Assembly (NCBI RefSeq): GCF_015155755.1
Contig: NZ_VWPI01000124.1
Coordinates: 1 to 64,000 of the forward strand
Reading direction: 5' to 3'
DNA: 64,000 nucleotides
From: Komagataeibacter sp. FXV3
Lineage (GTDB): Bacteria > Pseudomonadota > Alphaproteobacteria > Acetobacterales > Acetobacteraceae
The notes below the pieces were generated by a model. The model did not search any database, had not been told where the DNA came from, and was given only the letters and a program-made list of their open reading frames with translations. Positions 8,830 to 17,669 of this stretch are shown here, piece by piece. How positions within the stretch are numbered: position 1 is the stretch's first letter; each line of letters begins with the position of its first letter. The translations under genes and the position numbers were made by a program.

Positions 8830-8915
8830 TACGCGCCCTGGGTCCGTCCGGATGGATGGAGTACTGTGTTTTGGACGCGTTGCCACAGGGTGTCACACCC
8901 CCTTCAGGCCCCGAC

Positions 8916-9920
8916 ATGCCAGCCACGATCGCGCACGCCTTTCGTGCGGCGGTGGATGAAGCCGCGCGCCATGTAGGGGCGACCACCCCCAACCCGCCGG
9001 TGGGCTGCGCCCTGCTGGACGCCGCCGGCACGATCCTGGCCGTTGGCGGCCACCACCGCGCTGGCACCCCCCATGCCGAAATACAGGCCATAAACCAGTG
9101 CCGCGAACGCGGGTTGCTGGATCGCGCCCACACGGCGGTCGTGACACTGGAACCATGCAACCATACCGGCCGCACCGGCCCGTGTTCACAGGCGCTGCTG
9201 GCGACGCCGGTGCGTGATGTCTGGATTGGCGTGCGCGATCCCAACCCCCATGTCGAAGGCGGCGGGGCGGACTACCTGCGCCAGCATGACTGCCGCGTGC
9301 ATGTTCTCCACCCCACCGGGCCGCAGGCCGAAATACAGGCCATGTGCCGCAGCCTTCTGGCCCCCTTCGCCCATTTCATGCGCACGGGACAGCCGTGGAT
9401 CACGGTCAAGCAGGCGCTGGACGCCACGGGGTCCATGCTGCCGCCGGCAGGGCGCACCACCTTTACCTCCGCTGCGTCGCTTGACCTTGCCCACCACCTG
9501 CGCCGCGCCACGGATGCGGTGATTACCACAGGGGACACCATCCGCGCCGACAGGCCGGGCCTGGACGTGCGCCGGGTGGCCGATCACCCCGGTCGCGCGC
9601 CACGTGTCCTGGCCATCTGCACCCGGACGGGGGAAGTGGACGAGGCATACCTGCAGGCCGCGCGCGCACGCGGCTTTGCGGTGCAGGTGTGCACCGACAT
9701 CAACGCCCTGCCCGACATGCTGGGCATGGCGGGCGTGACATGGGCGATGGTGGAAGCCGGCCCCCGGCTGCTGGCGGAAATCGAGACCCGTGACCTGTGG
9801 CACGACTGGCTGGCCATCACCGCCCGCCCTGATGGCACGGACCAGTACAGCATACGCGTGCGGGAGGGGGATGTGACGCCGCTACGCCTGTTCCCCGAAC
9901 TGGCCGCCGTGAAGGAGTAA
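8916..9920 (+). CDS. ribD: bifunctional riboflavin deaminase/reductase RibD
   Basis: 334 residues. It deaminates the pyrimidine product of GTP cyclohydrolase II and then reduces its ribosyl chain with NADPH, the second and third steps of riboflavin synthesis. The deaminase half has the zinc site HAE at residues 53-55 and PCNHTGRTGPC (Cys81, Cys90). The reductase half begins around residue 160 (WITVKQALDATG) and contains the substrate-binding GDTIRADRPGL. The start at 8916 gives the usual short lead to TTPNPPVGC; longer frames run back into the riboswitch platform. First gene of ribD-ribE-ribBA-ribH, with the next start three bases after its stop. Confidence 0.92.
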   Translation: MPATIAHAFRAAVDEAARHVGATTPNPPVGCALLDAAGTILAVGGHHRAGTPHAEIQAINQCRERGLLDRAHTAVVTLEPCNHTGRTGPCSQALLATPVRDVWIGVRDPNPHVEGGGADYLRQHDCRVHVLHPTGPQAEIQAMCRSLLAPFAHFMRTGQPWITVKQALDATGSMLPPAGRTTFTSAASLDLAHHLRRATDAVITTGDTIRADRPGLDVRRVADHPGRAPRVLAICTRTGEVDEAYLQAARARGFAVQVCTDINALPDMLGMAGVTWAMVEAGPRLLAEIETRDLWHDWLAITARPDGTDQYSIRVREGDVTPLRLFPELAAVKE

Positions 9921-9922
9921 TC

Positions 9923-10540
9923 ATGTTTTCCGGCATTATTGAACACCAGGGCCGCATCACCGCCGCGCGTCGGCTGGACCGGGACCTGGACATAACCGTG
10001 GCCACCGGCATTCCCGACCTGACACTGGGTGAGAGCATTGCCGTCAATGGCGTGTGCCTGACGGTCACATCATTTGATGCGGCGGGAACGGCCACGTTCT
10101 TCATCAGTTCGGAATCGCTGGACCGCACGGCGCTGGGACGGCTTGCCACCGGGCATACCGTCAACCTTGAACGCGCCGTCACGCCCACCACCCGCCTGTC
10201 GGGTCATATCGTGCAGGGGCATGTGGACGGAACCGGACGGCTTGCGGCGGTAAAACAGGCAGGCGAGGCCCGACACATCACCTTTATCGTGCCTGCCCGC
10301 CTGCGCCGCTACCTGGTGGAAAAGGGGTCGATCACGATCGACGGCATCAGCCTGACGCTGAACGAAGTCGGCGCACCGGGGGAAGATGGCTGTGGTGCGG
10401 ATGAATTCCGCATCGCCCTGATGATCATCCCCCACACATGGGACCACACCACCCTTGGCACCCTGAAGGCCGGGGCCCCCGTGAATATCGAAGTCGATGT
10501 CATCGCAAAATATGTGGAGAGCGTATGTCAGTATCGTTGA
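9923..10540 (+). CDS. ribE: riboflavin synthase alpha subunit
   Basis: 205 residues. Dismutates two 6,7-dimethyl-8-ribityllumazine molecules into riboflavin and the pyrimidine precursor. It shows the family's internal duplication: MFSGIIEHQG and GVCLTV in the first barrel, then GHIVQGHVDG and GISLTLN in the second. An amphipathic trimer helix ends the protein. The ATG follows the ribD stop by two bases, and its own end overlaps the start of ribBA by 16 bases, so the three genes are coupled. The name ribC is used for the same enzyme in some genomes. Confidence 0.95.
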   Translation: MFSGIIEHQGRITAARRLDRDLDITVATGIPDLTLGESIAVNGVCLTVTSFDAAGTATFFISSESLDRTALGRLATGHTVNLERAVTPTTRLSGHIVQGHVDGTGRLAAVKQAGEARHITFIVPARLRRYLVEKGSITIDGISLTLNEVGAPGEDGCGADEFRIALMIIPHTWDHTTLGTLKAGAPVNIEVDVIAKYVESVCQYR

Positions 10541-11790
10541 TGCCCCCGGCACTGGCACAGGCCGTTGCCACCATCCGCCGGGGCGGGATGATCATCCTTG
10601 TGGATGATGAGGACCGCGAGAACGAAGGCGACCTGGTCATGGCCGCCGAACTGGTCACGCCACAGGCCATGAACTTCATGGTCACCCATGCGCGTGGACT
10701 GGTGTGCATGCCCATGTCGCCCGAACGCATTGCGCAGCTCAACCTGCCCATGATGACACAGGTGAACACCTGTCCGCGCGGCACGGCGTTTACCGTGTCC
10801 ATCGAGGCGCGTGAGGGCGTCACCACCGGCATTTCGGCCGCCGACCGCGCCGAAACCGTGCTGGTGGCGGCAGCGCCCGATGCGAAGCCCGGGGATCTGG
10901 TCTCACCCGGTCATATCTTCCCGCTGCGCGCGGTGCCCGGCGGCACGGTGGCACGCCCCGGCCATACCGAGGCCTCGGTCGACCTCGCCCGCATGGCGGG
11001 GCTGATCCCGGCTGCCGTGATCTGCGAGATCATGAACGAGGACGGCACCATGGCCCGCATGGACGACCTGCGTCCGTATGCCAAACGCCATGGGCTGCAG
11101 ATCCTGTCCATCGCTGAACTGGCGAAATGGCTGGAAGCCAACCCGATCGGCGCCACGCCAGAGGCAAAACCCGCCATCGAGCAGGTCGCCCGCGCCCACC
11201 TGCCCAGCCGCTTTGGCGGGCCGGACATGATGATCCACGCCTTTCGCGCGCCCGATGGCACCGAACATGTCGCCATGGTCAAGGGCCAGCCTGACCGCGC
11301 GGGCACCGTACCACTGGTGCGCCTGCATTCGGAATGCGTGACGGGCGATGCGCTGGGATCGCTGCGGTGCGACTGCGGCGCGCAGCTGCAGGGCGCGCTG
11401 GAACAGATCGGGCGCGCGGAATCCGGTGTGCTGGTCTATGTGCGCGGTCATGAAGGGCGCGGCATCGGCCTGGCCAACAAGATCCGCGCCTATGCGCTAC
11501 AGGATGAAGGACTGGATACGGTGGACGCCAACCACCGGCTGGGATTCCAGACCGATGCGCGTGACTGGCAGGCGGCATCTGACATCCTGCGCGCGCTGGG
11601 GGTGAACCGGCTCGACCTGCTGACCAACAACCCCGACAAGGTACATGCGCTGGAACGTCATGGCTTTGACGTGCGTGAACGCATCCCCCTTGCGGTGGAA
11701 CCCAATCCCTTCAACCGGGCCTATCTGGAAGCCAAGCGTACCCGGATGGGGCATGCCCTGTGCGAACCCGCAACAGCGGACGCCCACTGA
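10525..11790 (+). CDS. ribBA: bifunctional DHBP synthase / GTP cyclohydrolase II
   Basis: 421 residues. The N-terminal domain makes 3,4-dihydroxy-2-butanone 4-phosphate from ribulose 5-phosphate (DDEDRENEGD at residues 27-36, GHTEASVD). The C-terminal domain opens GTP and feeds the pyrimidine branch; its zinc cysteines are Cys271, Cys282 and Cys284 in HSEC...RCDCG. GHEGRGIGL and the final GVNRLDLLTNNP are also present. The ATG at 10525 lies inside the end of ribE after GGAGAGCGT; the longer frame begins within ribE and is not used. A dispersed palindromic repeat separates it from ribH. Confidence 0.94.
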   Translation: MSVSLMPPALAQAVATIRRGGMIILVDDEDRENEGDLVMAAELVTPQAMNFMVTHARGLVCMPMSPERIAQLNLPMMTQVNTCPRGTAFTVSIEAREGVTTGISAADRAETVLVAAAPDAKPGDLVSPGHIFPLRAVPGGTVARPGHTEASVDLARMAGLIPAAVICEIMNEDGTMARMDDLRPYAKRHGLQILSIAELAKWLEANPIGATPEAKPAIEQVARAHLPSRFGGPDMMIHAFRAPDGTEHVAMVKGQPDRAGTVPLVRLHSECVTGDALGSLRCDCGAQLQGALEQIGRAESGVLVYVRGHEGRGIGLANKIRAYALQDEGLDTVDANHRLGFQTDARDWQAASDILRALGVNRLDLLTNNPDKVHALERHGFDVRERIPLAVEPNPFNRAYLEAKRTRMGHALCEPATADAH

Positions 11791-11888
11791 CAAAAGTCTT
11801 TGGTGAAGCTTTTTTCCCAAAAAGCTTCGAAGAATGCCGCCTTTTTGAAAAAAGGCGGCACCCAGAAACTCTTGTCATTTTTTATCAA
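11791..11888. repeat. dispersed palindromic repeat, copy A
   Basis: About 98 bases starting right after the ribBA stop. Outer arms (AAAGTCTTTGGTG at the left, CACCCAGAAACT at the right) enclose two hairpins: GAAGCTTTTTT...AAAAAGCTTC and GCCGCCTTTTT/AAAAAGGCGGC. The tail is rich in T and ends TTTTTTATCA. The same element occurs five more times in this window. Confidence 0.85.
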
Positions 11889-11938
11889 AACGTTGTTCCA
11901 GATCCCCTTCTACAACAAAAAACGGAAAACTCCCGGAT

Positions 11939-12424
11939 ATGAGCACCAACATCCCCTCCGCCCCCGCCACGCTTGAATTCGCCCGCCCGCCGCGCGTCGC
12001 CATTGTGGTCAGCCGCTTCAATGAAAACGTGACCCATGGCCTGCGTGATGGCGCGCTGGCATGGCTGGGGGAACATGACATTTCCATGCGTAATGAAGAT
12101 GTCATGTATGCGCCGGGGGCGTACGAACTGCCGCTGCTGGCACAGACGCTGGCACGCACCGGCCGGTACGATGGCGTGGTCTGCCTTGGCTGCGTGATCA
12201 AGGGCGATACGGCGCATTTCGAATTCATAAGCCTGGGTGCTGCCGTGGGCCTGCAGCAGGCGGCGCTGAACACGGAAGTGCCAATCGCGTTTGGCGTACT
12301 GACCACCTACACGGACGAACAGGCGGTGGTCCGTTCGCGTGACGATGTACACAACAAGGGTCGCGAAGCCGTGGCCGCCTGTGTTGAAAGTATCGCATTG
12401 CTTCAGAAAATCAGAGGCTGCTAA
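11939..12424 (+). CDS. ribH: 6,7-dimethyl-8-ribityllumazine synthase
   Basis: 161 residues. Condenses the pyrimidine and the four-carbon unit made by RibBA; the products of the operon therefore complete riboflavin synthesis apart from the phosphatase step. Motifs: VVSRFNE near residue 23, PGAYELP at 59-65, GCVIKGDTAHFEF with the catalytic-type His93, and FGVLTTYTDEQA. The family usually forms pentamers or 60-mer capsids. It lies about 150 bases after ribBA, with a repeat between. A TATGAGC start with little Shine-Dalgarno signal suggests weaker translation than its upstream partners. Confidence 0.93.
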   Translation: MSTNIPSAPATLEFARPPRVAIVVSRFNENVTHGLRDGALAWLGEHDISMRNEDVMYAPGAYELPLLAQTLARTGRYDGVVCLGCVIKGDTAHFEFISLGAAVGLQQAALNTEVPIAFGVLTTYTDEQAVVRSRDDVHNKGREAVAACVESIALLQKIRGC

Positions 12425-12438
12425 GATATGCTGGCAGT

Positions 12439-12470
12439 CCATTAAATGGCTGAAAACAGCCTTTTAATGG
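12439..12470 (+). terminator. long hairpin after ribH
   Basis: CCATTAAA, one mismatch, GGCTG, an AAAA loop, CAGCC, one mismatch, TTTAATGG: 13 paired bases in a tidy stem-loop 15 bases after ribH. No T-tract follows the whole stem, although CAGCC is followed by TTTT. It could end the rib transcript or shield it from decay. Confidence 0.55.
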
Positions 12471-12503
12471 TCCTGTTTGGGGGAACATGGACAGGGATGG
12501 CGA

Positions 12504-13514
12504 ATGCGGCAGCTTACCTTCATTGCCGGGGCATTCGGTATCGGTCTGACGATATGGATGCTGGGGCGTTTTGGCCTGCATGACATCATCCGGCTGATCG
12601 CGGCCGGGGGGTGGAGCATTCCTGCCATCATCATTTTCCACGCAAGCCAGGTCTGTGTTTCGGCGCAGGCATGGCGCCTGCTGGCCCAGAGCGGCCGCCC
12701 CCGCCTGTCCTTTACCGATTTTTTCGCCCTGCGCTGCGCGCGTGAAGGGATCAACAACCTGCTGCCGGTGGCGCAGGTTGGGGGCGAGGTCATTACCACC
12801 CGCCTCATGGCCCGGCGGGAAAACCTTGGCATCAGGCGCGCCGCCGCCGCCACGATCTGTGACCTGACCATTGAACTGCTCAGTCAGGTCACCTTCACGC
12901 TGATCGGGCTTGGGCTGCTGTTCTGCCTGGTCAACCGTTCGCATGTGACGGACGAACTGATGGAAAGTGCCGGGGCGGCCGTAGCACTGGGTGCGGTGTT
13001 CTTCGGCAGCCAGTACCTGGGCGCCATTTCCCTTGTGGAAAAGCTGCTGGTGCGCATCGCCGCCCATCTGGGATGGGACGGGATGGACGACATCCGTGGG
13101 CTGCATGCCGAAATCATCGCCCTTTACCGCACACGTGAAAATTCGCTGCGCGCGGGGAGCCTGCAACTGCTTGGCTGGTCGCTTGGCACGTTCGAGGTGT
13201 TTCTTGTCCTGACCGCCATGGGGCACCCCCTTTCACTGGCTGACAGCTTTGTGATCGAAAGCGTGGGGCAGGCCGCGAAGTCGGCCGGTTTTGCCGTACC
13301 CGGTGCGCTGGGCGTGTCGGAGGGGGGATATATCATCATCGGCAGCCTGTTCGGGCTGTCGCCACAGGTCGGGATCGCGCTGTCGCTCATCAAGCGCCTG
13401 CGGGAGATTGCATGGGGCCTGCCATCGCTCATGGCATGGCAGGTAATGGAAATACGCTGGATCCGCCCCGCCCCGTCCCCCCCGCGGGAGATGCACCTGC
13501 CCGGTCAGTCATGA
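12504..13514 (+). CDS. hpnL: HpnL-like lysylphosphatidylglycerol synthase/flippase-fold membrane protein
   Basis: 336 residues with seven or eight hydrophobic segments and the UPF0104/AglD-type signatures: RCAREGINNLLPVAQVGGE near residue 80 and the C-terminal ESVGQAAKSAGFAVPGALGVSEGG. Proteins of this kind next to hopanoid genes are named HpnL; their reaction is not established and a lipid-handling role is inferred. The ATG at 12504 follows an AGGGA element; the TTG-initiated longer frame is weaker. It precedes hpnN on the same strand by 140 bases, which supports the hopanoid assignment. No squalene-hopene cyclase is in the window. Confidence 0.76.
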   Translation: MRQLTFIAGAFGIGLTIWMLGRFGLHDIIRLIAAGGWSIPAIIIFHASQVCVSAQAWRLLAQSGRPRLSFTDFFALRCAREGINNLLPVAQVGGEVITTRLMARRENLGIRRAAAATICDLTIELLSQVTFTLIGLGLLFCLVNRSHVTDELMESAGAAVALGAVFFGSQYLGAISLVEKLLVRIAAHLGWDGMDDIRGLHAEIIALYRTRENSLRAGSLQLLGWSLGTFEVFLVLTAMGHPLSLADSFVIESVGQAAKSAGFAVPGALGVSEGGYIIIGSLFGLSPQVGIALSLIKRLREIAWGLPSLMAWQVMEIRWIRPAPSPPREMHLPGQS

Positions 13515-13654
13515 TGTCCGGGTATGGCGCGGTACATCGTGTGACAAAGAACCACCTTGCATCGGGACCACATCATGGGCCAAACCGGGCCTCTTCACCG
13601 ACTGCCGCGCTTCATGCGGCACGACGTAGGTTTCTGAAGGGCTGAATACTCGTC

Positions 13655-16249
13655 ATGCTATCGGTACCGCTTGGGCGCCTTGTCGCTTTCTGTTCCCGTC
13701 GTGCCATTGCGGTGGTACTGGCATTCGCCTGCCTGATCGCGGGGGCGACCTATGCCAGTTACGCGCTGTTGGGCGTGACCACGGATACGGGGACAATGTT
13801 CTCATCCTCGCTGGACTGGAAAAAGCGCTCGGACGAGATGGGACGGCTGTTTCCACAGAAACAGGACCAGCTTGTCGCCGTGATCGACGCGGCCCTGCCC
13901 GAAGAGGCACAACAGACCGCGCTGGCGCTGGCGGCAAAGCTGCATGACGACCATGCCCATTTCAATTACGTCACCACGCCCCAGACCGATCCCTATCTGG
14001 TGCGCAACGGCCTTATGTTCCTTAACCCCAAGGCACTGGAGCGGGTGCTCAACACCACCATCACCGCGCAGCCGTTCCTGAGCGAACTGGCCGCCGACCC
14101 GTCGGGGCGCGGCCTGTTCAACGCGCTGAACCTGATTGCGCTGGGCATAAGCCAGGGGCAGGCCGATCTTGGTCCCTTCCATGCGGCGCTGGACGGTTTC
14201 GCCACGACGCTGCAGCATTCGGTATCGGACACGCCCGAACCCCTGTCATGGGAACGCCTGCTGGCGGGTGACCTGGCTGATCTTGGTGGCAAGTACCAGT
14301 TTGTCGTGACCCAGCCCAAGCTGGATTATGATTCCTTCCAGCCCGGTGGCGCCGCGTCGGACGCCATCCGTGATGCCGCCAATGCCCTGCCCTTTGTCAA
14401 GAGCGGCCGGGCGCATGTCCACATTACCGGCGATACCCAGATCGCGGATGAGGAATTCGCCACCGTGGCCGAAGGCATGGTCGCCGGATTGCTGGGGTCG
14501 CTGGTACTGGTCACGCTATGGCTGATCCTGGCGGTGCATACGTGGCGCATCATCGTGCCGATCATCATAACACTGGTGTCCGGGCTGCTGCTGACCACCG
14601 GGTTCGCAGCACTCGTGGTAGGCAAGCTGAACCTGATTTCGGTCGCGTTCGCCATCCTGTTCGTTGGCATCGCGGTGGATTTCGCCATCCAGTTCTCGGT
14701 CCGGTTCCGTGCGCAGGCGCTGCCTGATGGCACGTCACCGGGACTGCTGGACGCGCTTGAGCAGACCGGCAATGAAACCGGGCACCAGATCCTTGTGGCC
14801 GCCATGGCGACATCGGCCGGGTTCCTTGCCTTTACCCCCACCGCCTTTGTCGGCGTGGCCCAGCTTGGCCTGATTGCCGGTTTCGGCATGCTGTTCGCCT
14901 TCATCTGCACGCTGACGCTACTGCCGGCACTGCTGCGGCTGTTCCGCCCGACTTCGGGCCATGGCAAGATCGGGTTCGCCTTTGCCCGCCCGATTGACGT
15001 TGCAATCCGCCATCACCGCAAGCCGATCCTGGGCGCCTTCGTGGTGATCGCGCTGGTGGGCGTAGCCCTTGTGCCCCGCCTGACATTCGACGCCGACCCG
15101 CTGCATACCAAGAACCCCAAATCGGAAGGCATGGTCACGCTGGGCATGCTGATGTCGGAACCGCAGTATTCGCCCTATACGGTGGATGTGCTGATGCCGA
15201 ACCTGGACCAGGCGGCCGCCATGTCCGACAAGCTGTCGGACCTGCCGATGGTGCATGACGCACTATGGCTTGGGTCTCTCGTGCCTACGGACCAGAAGAC
15301 CAAGCTGCCCCTGATCCAGGATGCCGCGAACATCATGCTGCCGACCCTGCTGGTCCCCAACCCCAAACCCGCGCCGAATGCGGACGACCTGCGGACGGCG
15401 GCGGCCAAGACGGCGGCGGCCCTTGGCGGCGTGATGGACAAACTGCCCGCCAATGACCCGCTGCGCCGCATCCAGTCCGCACTGGCCCATCTGTCACAGG
15501 CGGACGACCAGCGCGTGCTGGCCACCAATGAGGCACTGGTGCGCTTCCTGCCCATGCAGCTGAACATGCTGCGCGACATGCTGCAGGTGAAGCCGGTTAC
15601 GATTTCCGATGTGCCCGCGCAGCTGGCGCATGACTATCTGCTGCCTGATGGCCGCGCACTGGTCGAGGTTCATCCGACCAAGGAGATGAAGGGCAACCGG
15701 GCACTGCACACCTATGTGGATGAAATCCAGAAGGTCGCCCCGATGGCGGCGGGTTCCGCCATCGACATCGTGCAGAGTGCGGCGACCATGGTACATGCCT
15801 TTGTCACGGCTGCTGCCGCCGCCATCGTGATGATTGCCATTATCCTTGCCGTCGCCCTGCGCAAGCTGCTGGATACGGCGCTGGTGCTGGCGCCGCTGCT
15901 GCTTTCGGCGCTGATGACGGTCATCCTGATCATCGTGGTGCCCGAACAGCTGAACTTCGCCAACATCATCGCCCTGCCCCTGCTGCTGGGGGTTGGCGTG
16001 TCGTTCAACATCTATTTCGTCATGAACTGGCGCGCGGGGATCAGGCTGCCCCTGTCCAGCCCGACGGCACGCGCAGTGCTGTTTTCCGCGCTGACGACCG
16101 GCACGGCCTTCGGTTCGCTGGCGGCGTCCCACCATCCGGGCACGGCCAGCATGGGCCGGCTGCTGCTGCTGTCGCTGGCGTGCACGCTGGTGGCGACGCT
16201 GATCTTCGTGCCAGCGCTCCTGCCCAAGCGCCCGATCGACGAGGAATGA
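13655..16249 (+). CDS. hpnN: hopanoid-associated RND transporter HpnN
   Basis: 864 residues in the MMPL/RND layout. One N-terminal membrane helix is followed by a large periplasmic domain (about residues 45-270), a cluster of five or six helices with GIAVDFAIQFSVRFR, a second periplasmic domain, then a final helix bundle ending near TLIFVPALLP. HpnN of Rhodopseudomonas palustris is needed to move hopanoids to the outer membrane, and the same job is likely here. Pairing with hpnL supports this. The gene ends just before a strong terminator. Acetic acid bacteria rely on hopanoids for acid and ethanol resistance (family knowledge). Confidence 0.88.
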   Translation: MLSVPLGRLVAFCSRRAIAVVLAFACLIAGATYASYALLGVTTDTGTMFSSSLDWKKRSDEMGRLFPQKQDQLVAVIDAALPEEAQQTALALAAKLHDDHAHFNYVTTPQTDPYLVRNGLMFLNPKALERVLNTTITAQPFLSELAADPSGRGLFNALNLIALGISQGQADLGPFHAALDGFATTLQHSVSDTPEPLSWERLLAGDLADLGGKYQFVVTQPKLDYDSFQPGGAASDAIRDAANALPFVKSGRAHVHITGDTQIADEEFATVAEGMVAGLLGSLVLVTLWLILAVHTWRIIVPIIITLVSGLLLTTGFAALVVGKLNLISVAFAILFVGIAVDFAIQFSVRFRAQALPDGTSPGLLDALEQTGNETGHQILVAAMATSAGFLAFTPTAFVGVAQLGLIAGFGMLFAFICTLTLLPALLRLFRPTSGHGKIGFAFARPIDVAIRHHRKPILGAFVVIALVGVALVPRLTFDADPLHTKNPKSEGMVTLGMLMSEPQYSPYTVDVLMPNLDQAAAMSDKLSDLPMVHDALWLGSLVPTDQKTKLPLIQDAANIMLPTLLVPNPKPAPNADDLRTAAAKTAAALGGVMDKLPANDPLRRIQSALAHLSQADDQRVLATNEALVRFLPMQLNMLRDMLQVKPVTISDVPAQLAHDYLLPDGRALVEVHPTKEMKGNRALHTYVDEIQKVAPMAAGSAIDIVQSAATMVHAFVTAAAAAIVMIAIILAVALRKLLDTALVLAPLLLSALMTVILIIVVPEQLNFANIIALPLLLGVGVSFNIYFVMNWRAGIRLPLSSPTARAVLFSALTTGTAFGSLAASHHPGTASMGRLLLLSLACTLVATLIFVPALLPKRPIDEE

Positions 16250-16267
16250 TCCCGTCCTGCCGGGAAC

Positions 16268-16306
16268 ACAAAAAGGCCGCACCCGAAAGGATGCGGCCTT
16301 TTTTTA
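16268..16306. terminator. bidirectional Rho-independent terminator
   Basis: AAAAAGGCCGCA, loop CCCGAAAGGA, TGCGGCCTTTTTTT. The A-run on the left and T-run on the right let it work for hpnN and, on the other strand, for the convergent oxidoreductase gene. Confidence 0.93.
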
Positions 16307-16371
16307 TACATGCCCCGATCAGGGCGGCTTCCGGCACCCTGCGGATCATGAACAGTTCCAGGCGCAGTTTC

Positions 16372-17457
16372 CTACAGCCCTGCCTGTAGCCAGTCCTGTC
16401 TTTCCTGTTCCGTCAGGGGTAGGGGAAGGGCCATCCGGCGATGGCTGGACAGGACGCAGGTTTCCAGGACCGCCATCAACGCCACGGCCTGTATAGGGGG
16501 TACGGGATTATGGCCCCGGCCCATGATCGCATCGCGCAGCATGGCATAATAGATCCGCTGGTCACCGGGCGGTGCAGGTAGCGCACAGGGTGCAGCGGCA
16601 CCGTCAAACACAAGCATGTCGTCAGGGTCATCGCCCCAGCCCGGATCACCGGGACGCATGCCGGCCCGAAGCTGGTTTTCCTGCTGGTCGGCCTGACGTT
16701 TCACGATCGTGCCACCTGTCCCATGCACGACAAAACGTGGACCGGCCCATGCCGACAGCAGGCTGCAATGCAGGCTGACCCGTCTTTCCCCATAGGTCAG
16801 CAGTACCTGCGCCCAGTCATCGCCGCAGGCATTGTCGCGCTGATGGGCCAGACTGGCCTGCACATGATCCGGCAGGCCAAACAGTTGCAGGGCCTGATCG
16901 GCCAGATGCGGGCCAAGGTCAAACCACAGACCACCGCCCGCTGCATCCGTTTCGCGCCAGCGGTCACGCACCTGCGGACGGAAGCGGTCCATGCGCGATT
17001 CCAGTTCGGTTACCCGTCCGACCTGCCCGGTCGCGATCAGGTTGCGGATGCCAAGGAAATCGCTGTCCCAGCGCCGGTTCTGGAAAACGGACAGGAACCG
17101 CCCCTGTTCACGGGCAACCTGTGCGACCCTGCGCGCCTGTTCCAGCGTTATGGTGAACGGCTTGTCCACCACCACATGCAACCCGGCCCGTAACGCCGTG
17201 ATGGCAAGGTCGGCATGGGTCGCATTCGGCGTGGCGATAACCACCATGTCCAGATCAGGCAGGGCGAACAGGGCATCGGGGGCTGGCGTGACCGTCACCT
17301 TGGGCCAGTCATGCAGCACCGCGTCGCGTTGCCGCGAACAGACAGCGACCAGTTCAAGCCCCGGTGTAGCATTGATCAGGGGGGCGTGAAAAATACGCCC
17401 GGCAAAGCCATAGCCGACAAGGCCGACCCGTAAGGGCCAGCGTGGTGATGTGGACAT
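16372..17457 (-). CDS. Gfo/Idh/MocA-family oxidoreductase
   Basis: 361 residues. The N-terminal Rossmann part begins RVGLVGYGFAGRIFHAPLI, followed by VVIATPNATHADLA and the DKPF dinucleotide/substrate motif (HVVVDKPFT), typical of sugar or cyclitol dehydrogenases. The C-terminal half holds the FDLGPHLADQAL segment with the presumed catalytic residues. The substrate is unknown; YdgJ/IolW-like scyllo-inositol or sugar dehydrogenases are the closest recognisable type. GGAAGG seven bases upstream fixes the start at 17457 rather than the longer frame. It is monocistronic, between a shared terminator and repeat copy B. Confidence 0.88.
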   Translation of the reverse strand: MSTSPRWPLRVGLVGYGFAGRIFHAPLINATPGLELVAVCSRQRDAVLHDWPKVTVTPAPDALFALPDLDMVVIATPNATHADLAITALRAGLHVVVDKPFTITLEQARRVAQVAREQGRFLSVFQNRRWDSDFLGIRNLIATGQVGRVTELESRMDRFRPQVRDRWRETDAAGGGLWFDLGPHLADQALQLFGLPDHVQASLAHQRDNACGDDWAQVLLTYGERRVSLHCSLLSAWAGPRFVVHGTGGTIVKRQADQQENQLRAGMRPGDPGWGDDPDDMLVFDGAAAPCALPAPPGDQRIYYAMLRDAIMGRGHNPVPPIQAVALMAVLETCVLSSHRRMALPLPLTEQERQDWLQAGL

Positions 17458-17532
17458 GCGTCTGCCTTCCCTATGGTTTCCCATGATGCTGGAAACCAGC
17501 ACATGGAGGGCAGAGTATCAAAACAGCCTGCT

Positions 17533-17626
17533 GATAAAAGTTTTTGGGTGCCGCCTTTTTTCAAAAAGGCGGTGTTCTTTAAAGCTTTTTGAAAAAAGCT
17601 TCACCAAAAACTTTTTTAAAATCAGT
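17533..17626. repeat. dispersed palindromic repeat, copy B
   Basis: Near-complete copy in the opposite orientation to copy A: AAAAGTTTTTGGGTG, hairpin CCGCCTTTTTT/AAAAAGGCGG, spacer, hairpin AAGCTTTTTG/AAAAAAGCTT, then CACCAAAAACTTTTTT. It fills the spacer between two leftward genes and ends about 45 bases before the porin stop. Confidence 0.88.
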
Positions 17627-17669
17627 CATGTGCTTCATGGGCAGCTTTTGCTCCATGCCGCCCGTAGCA

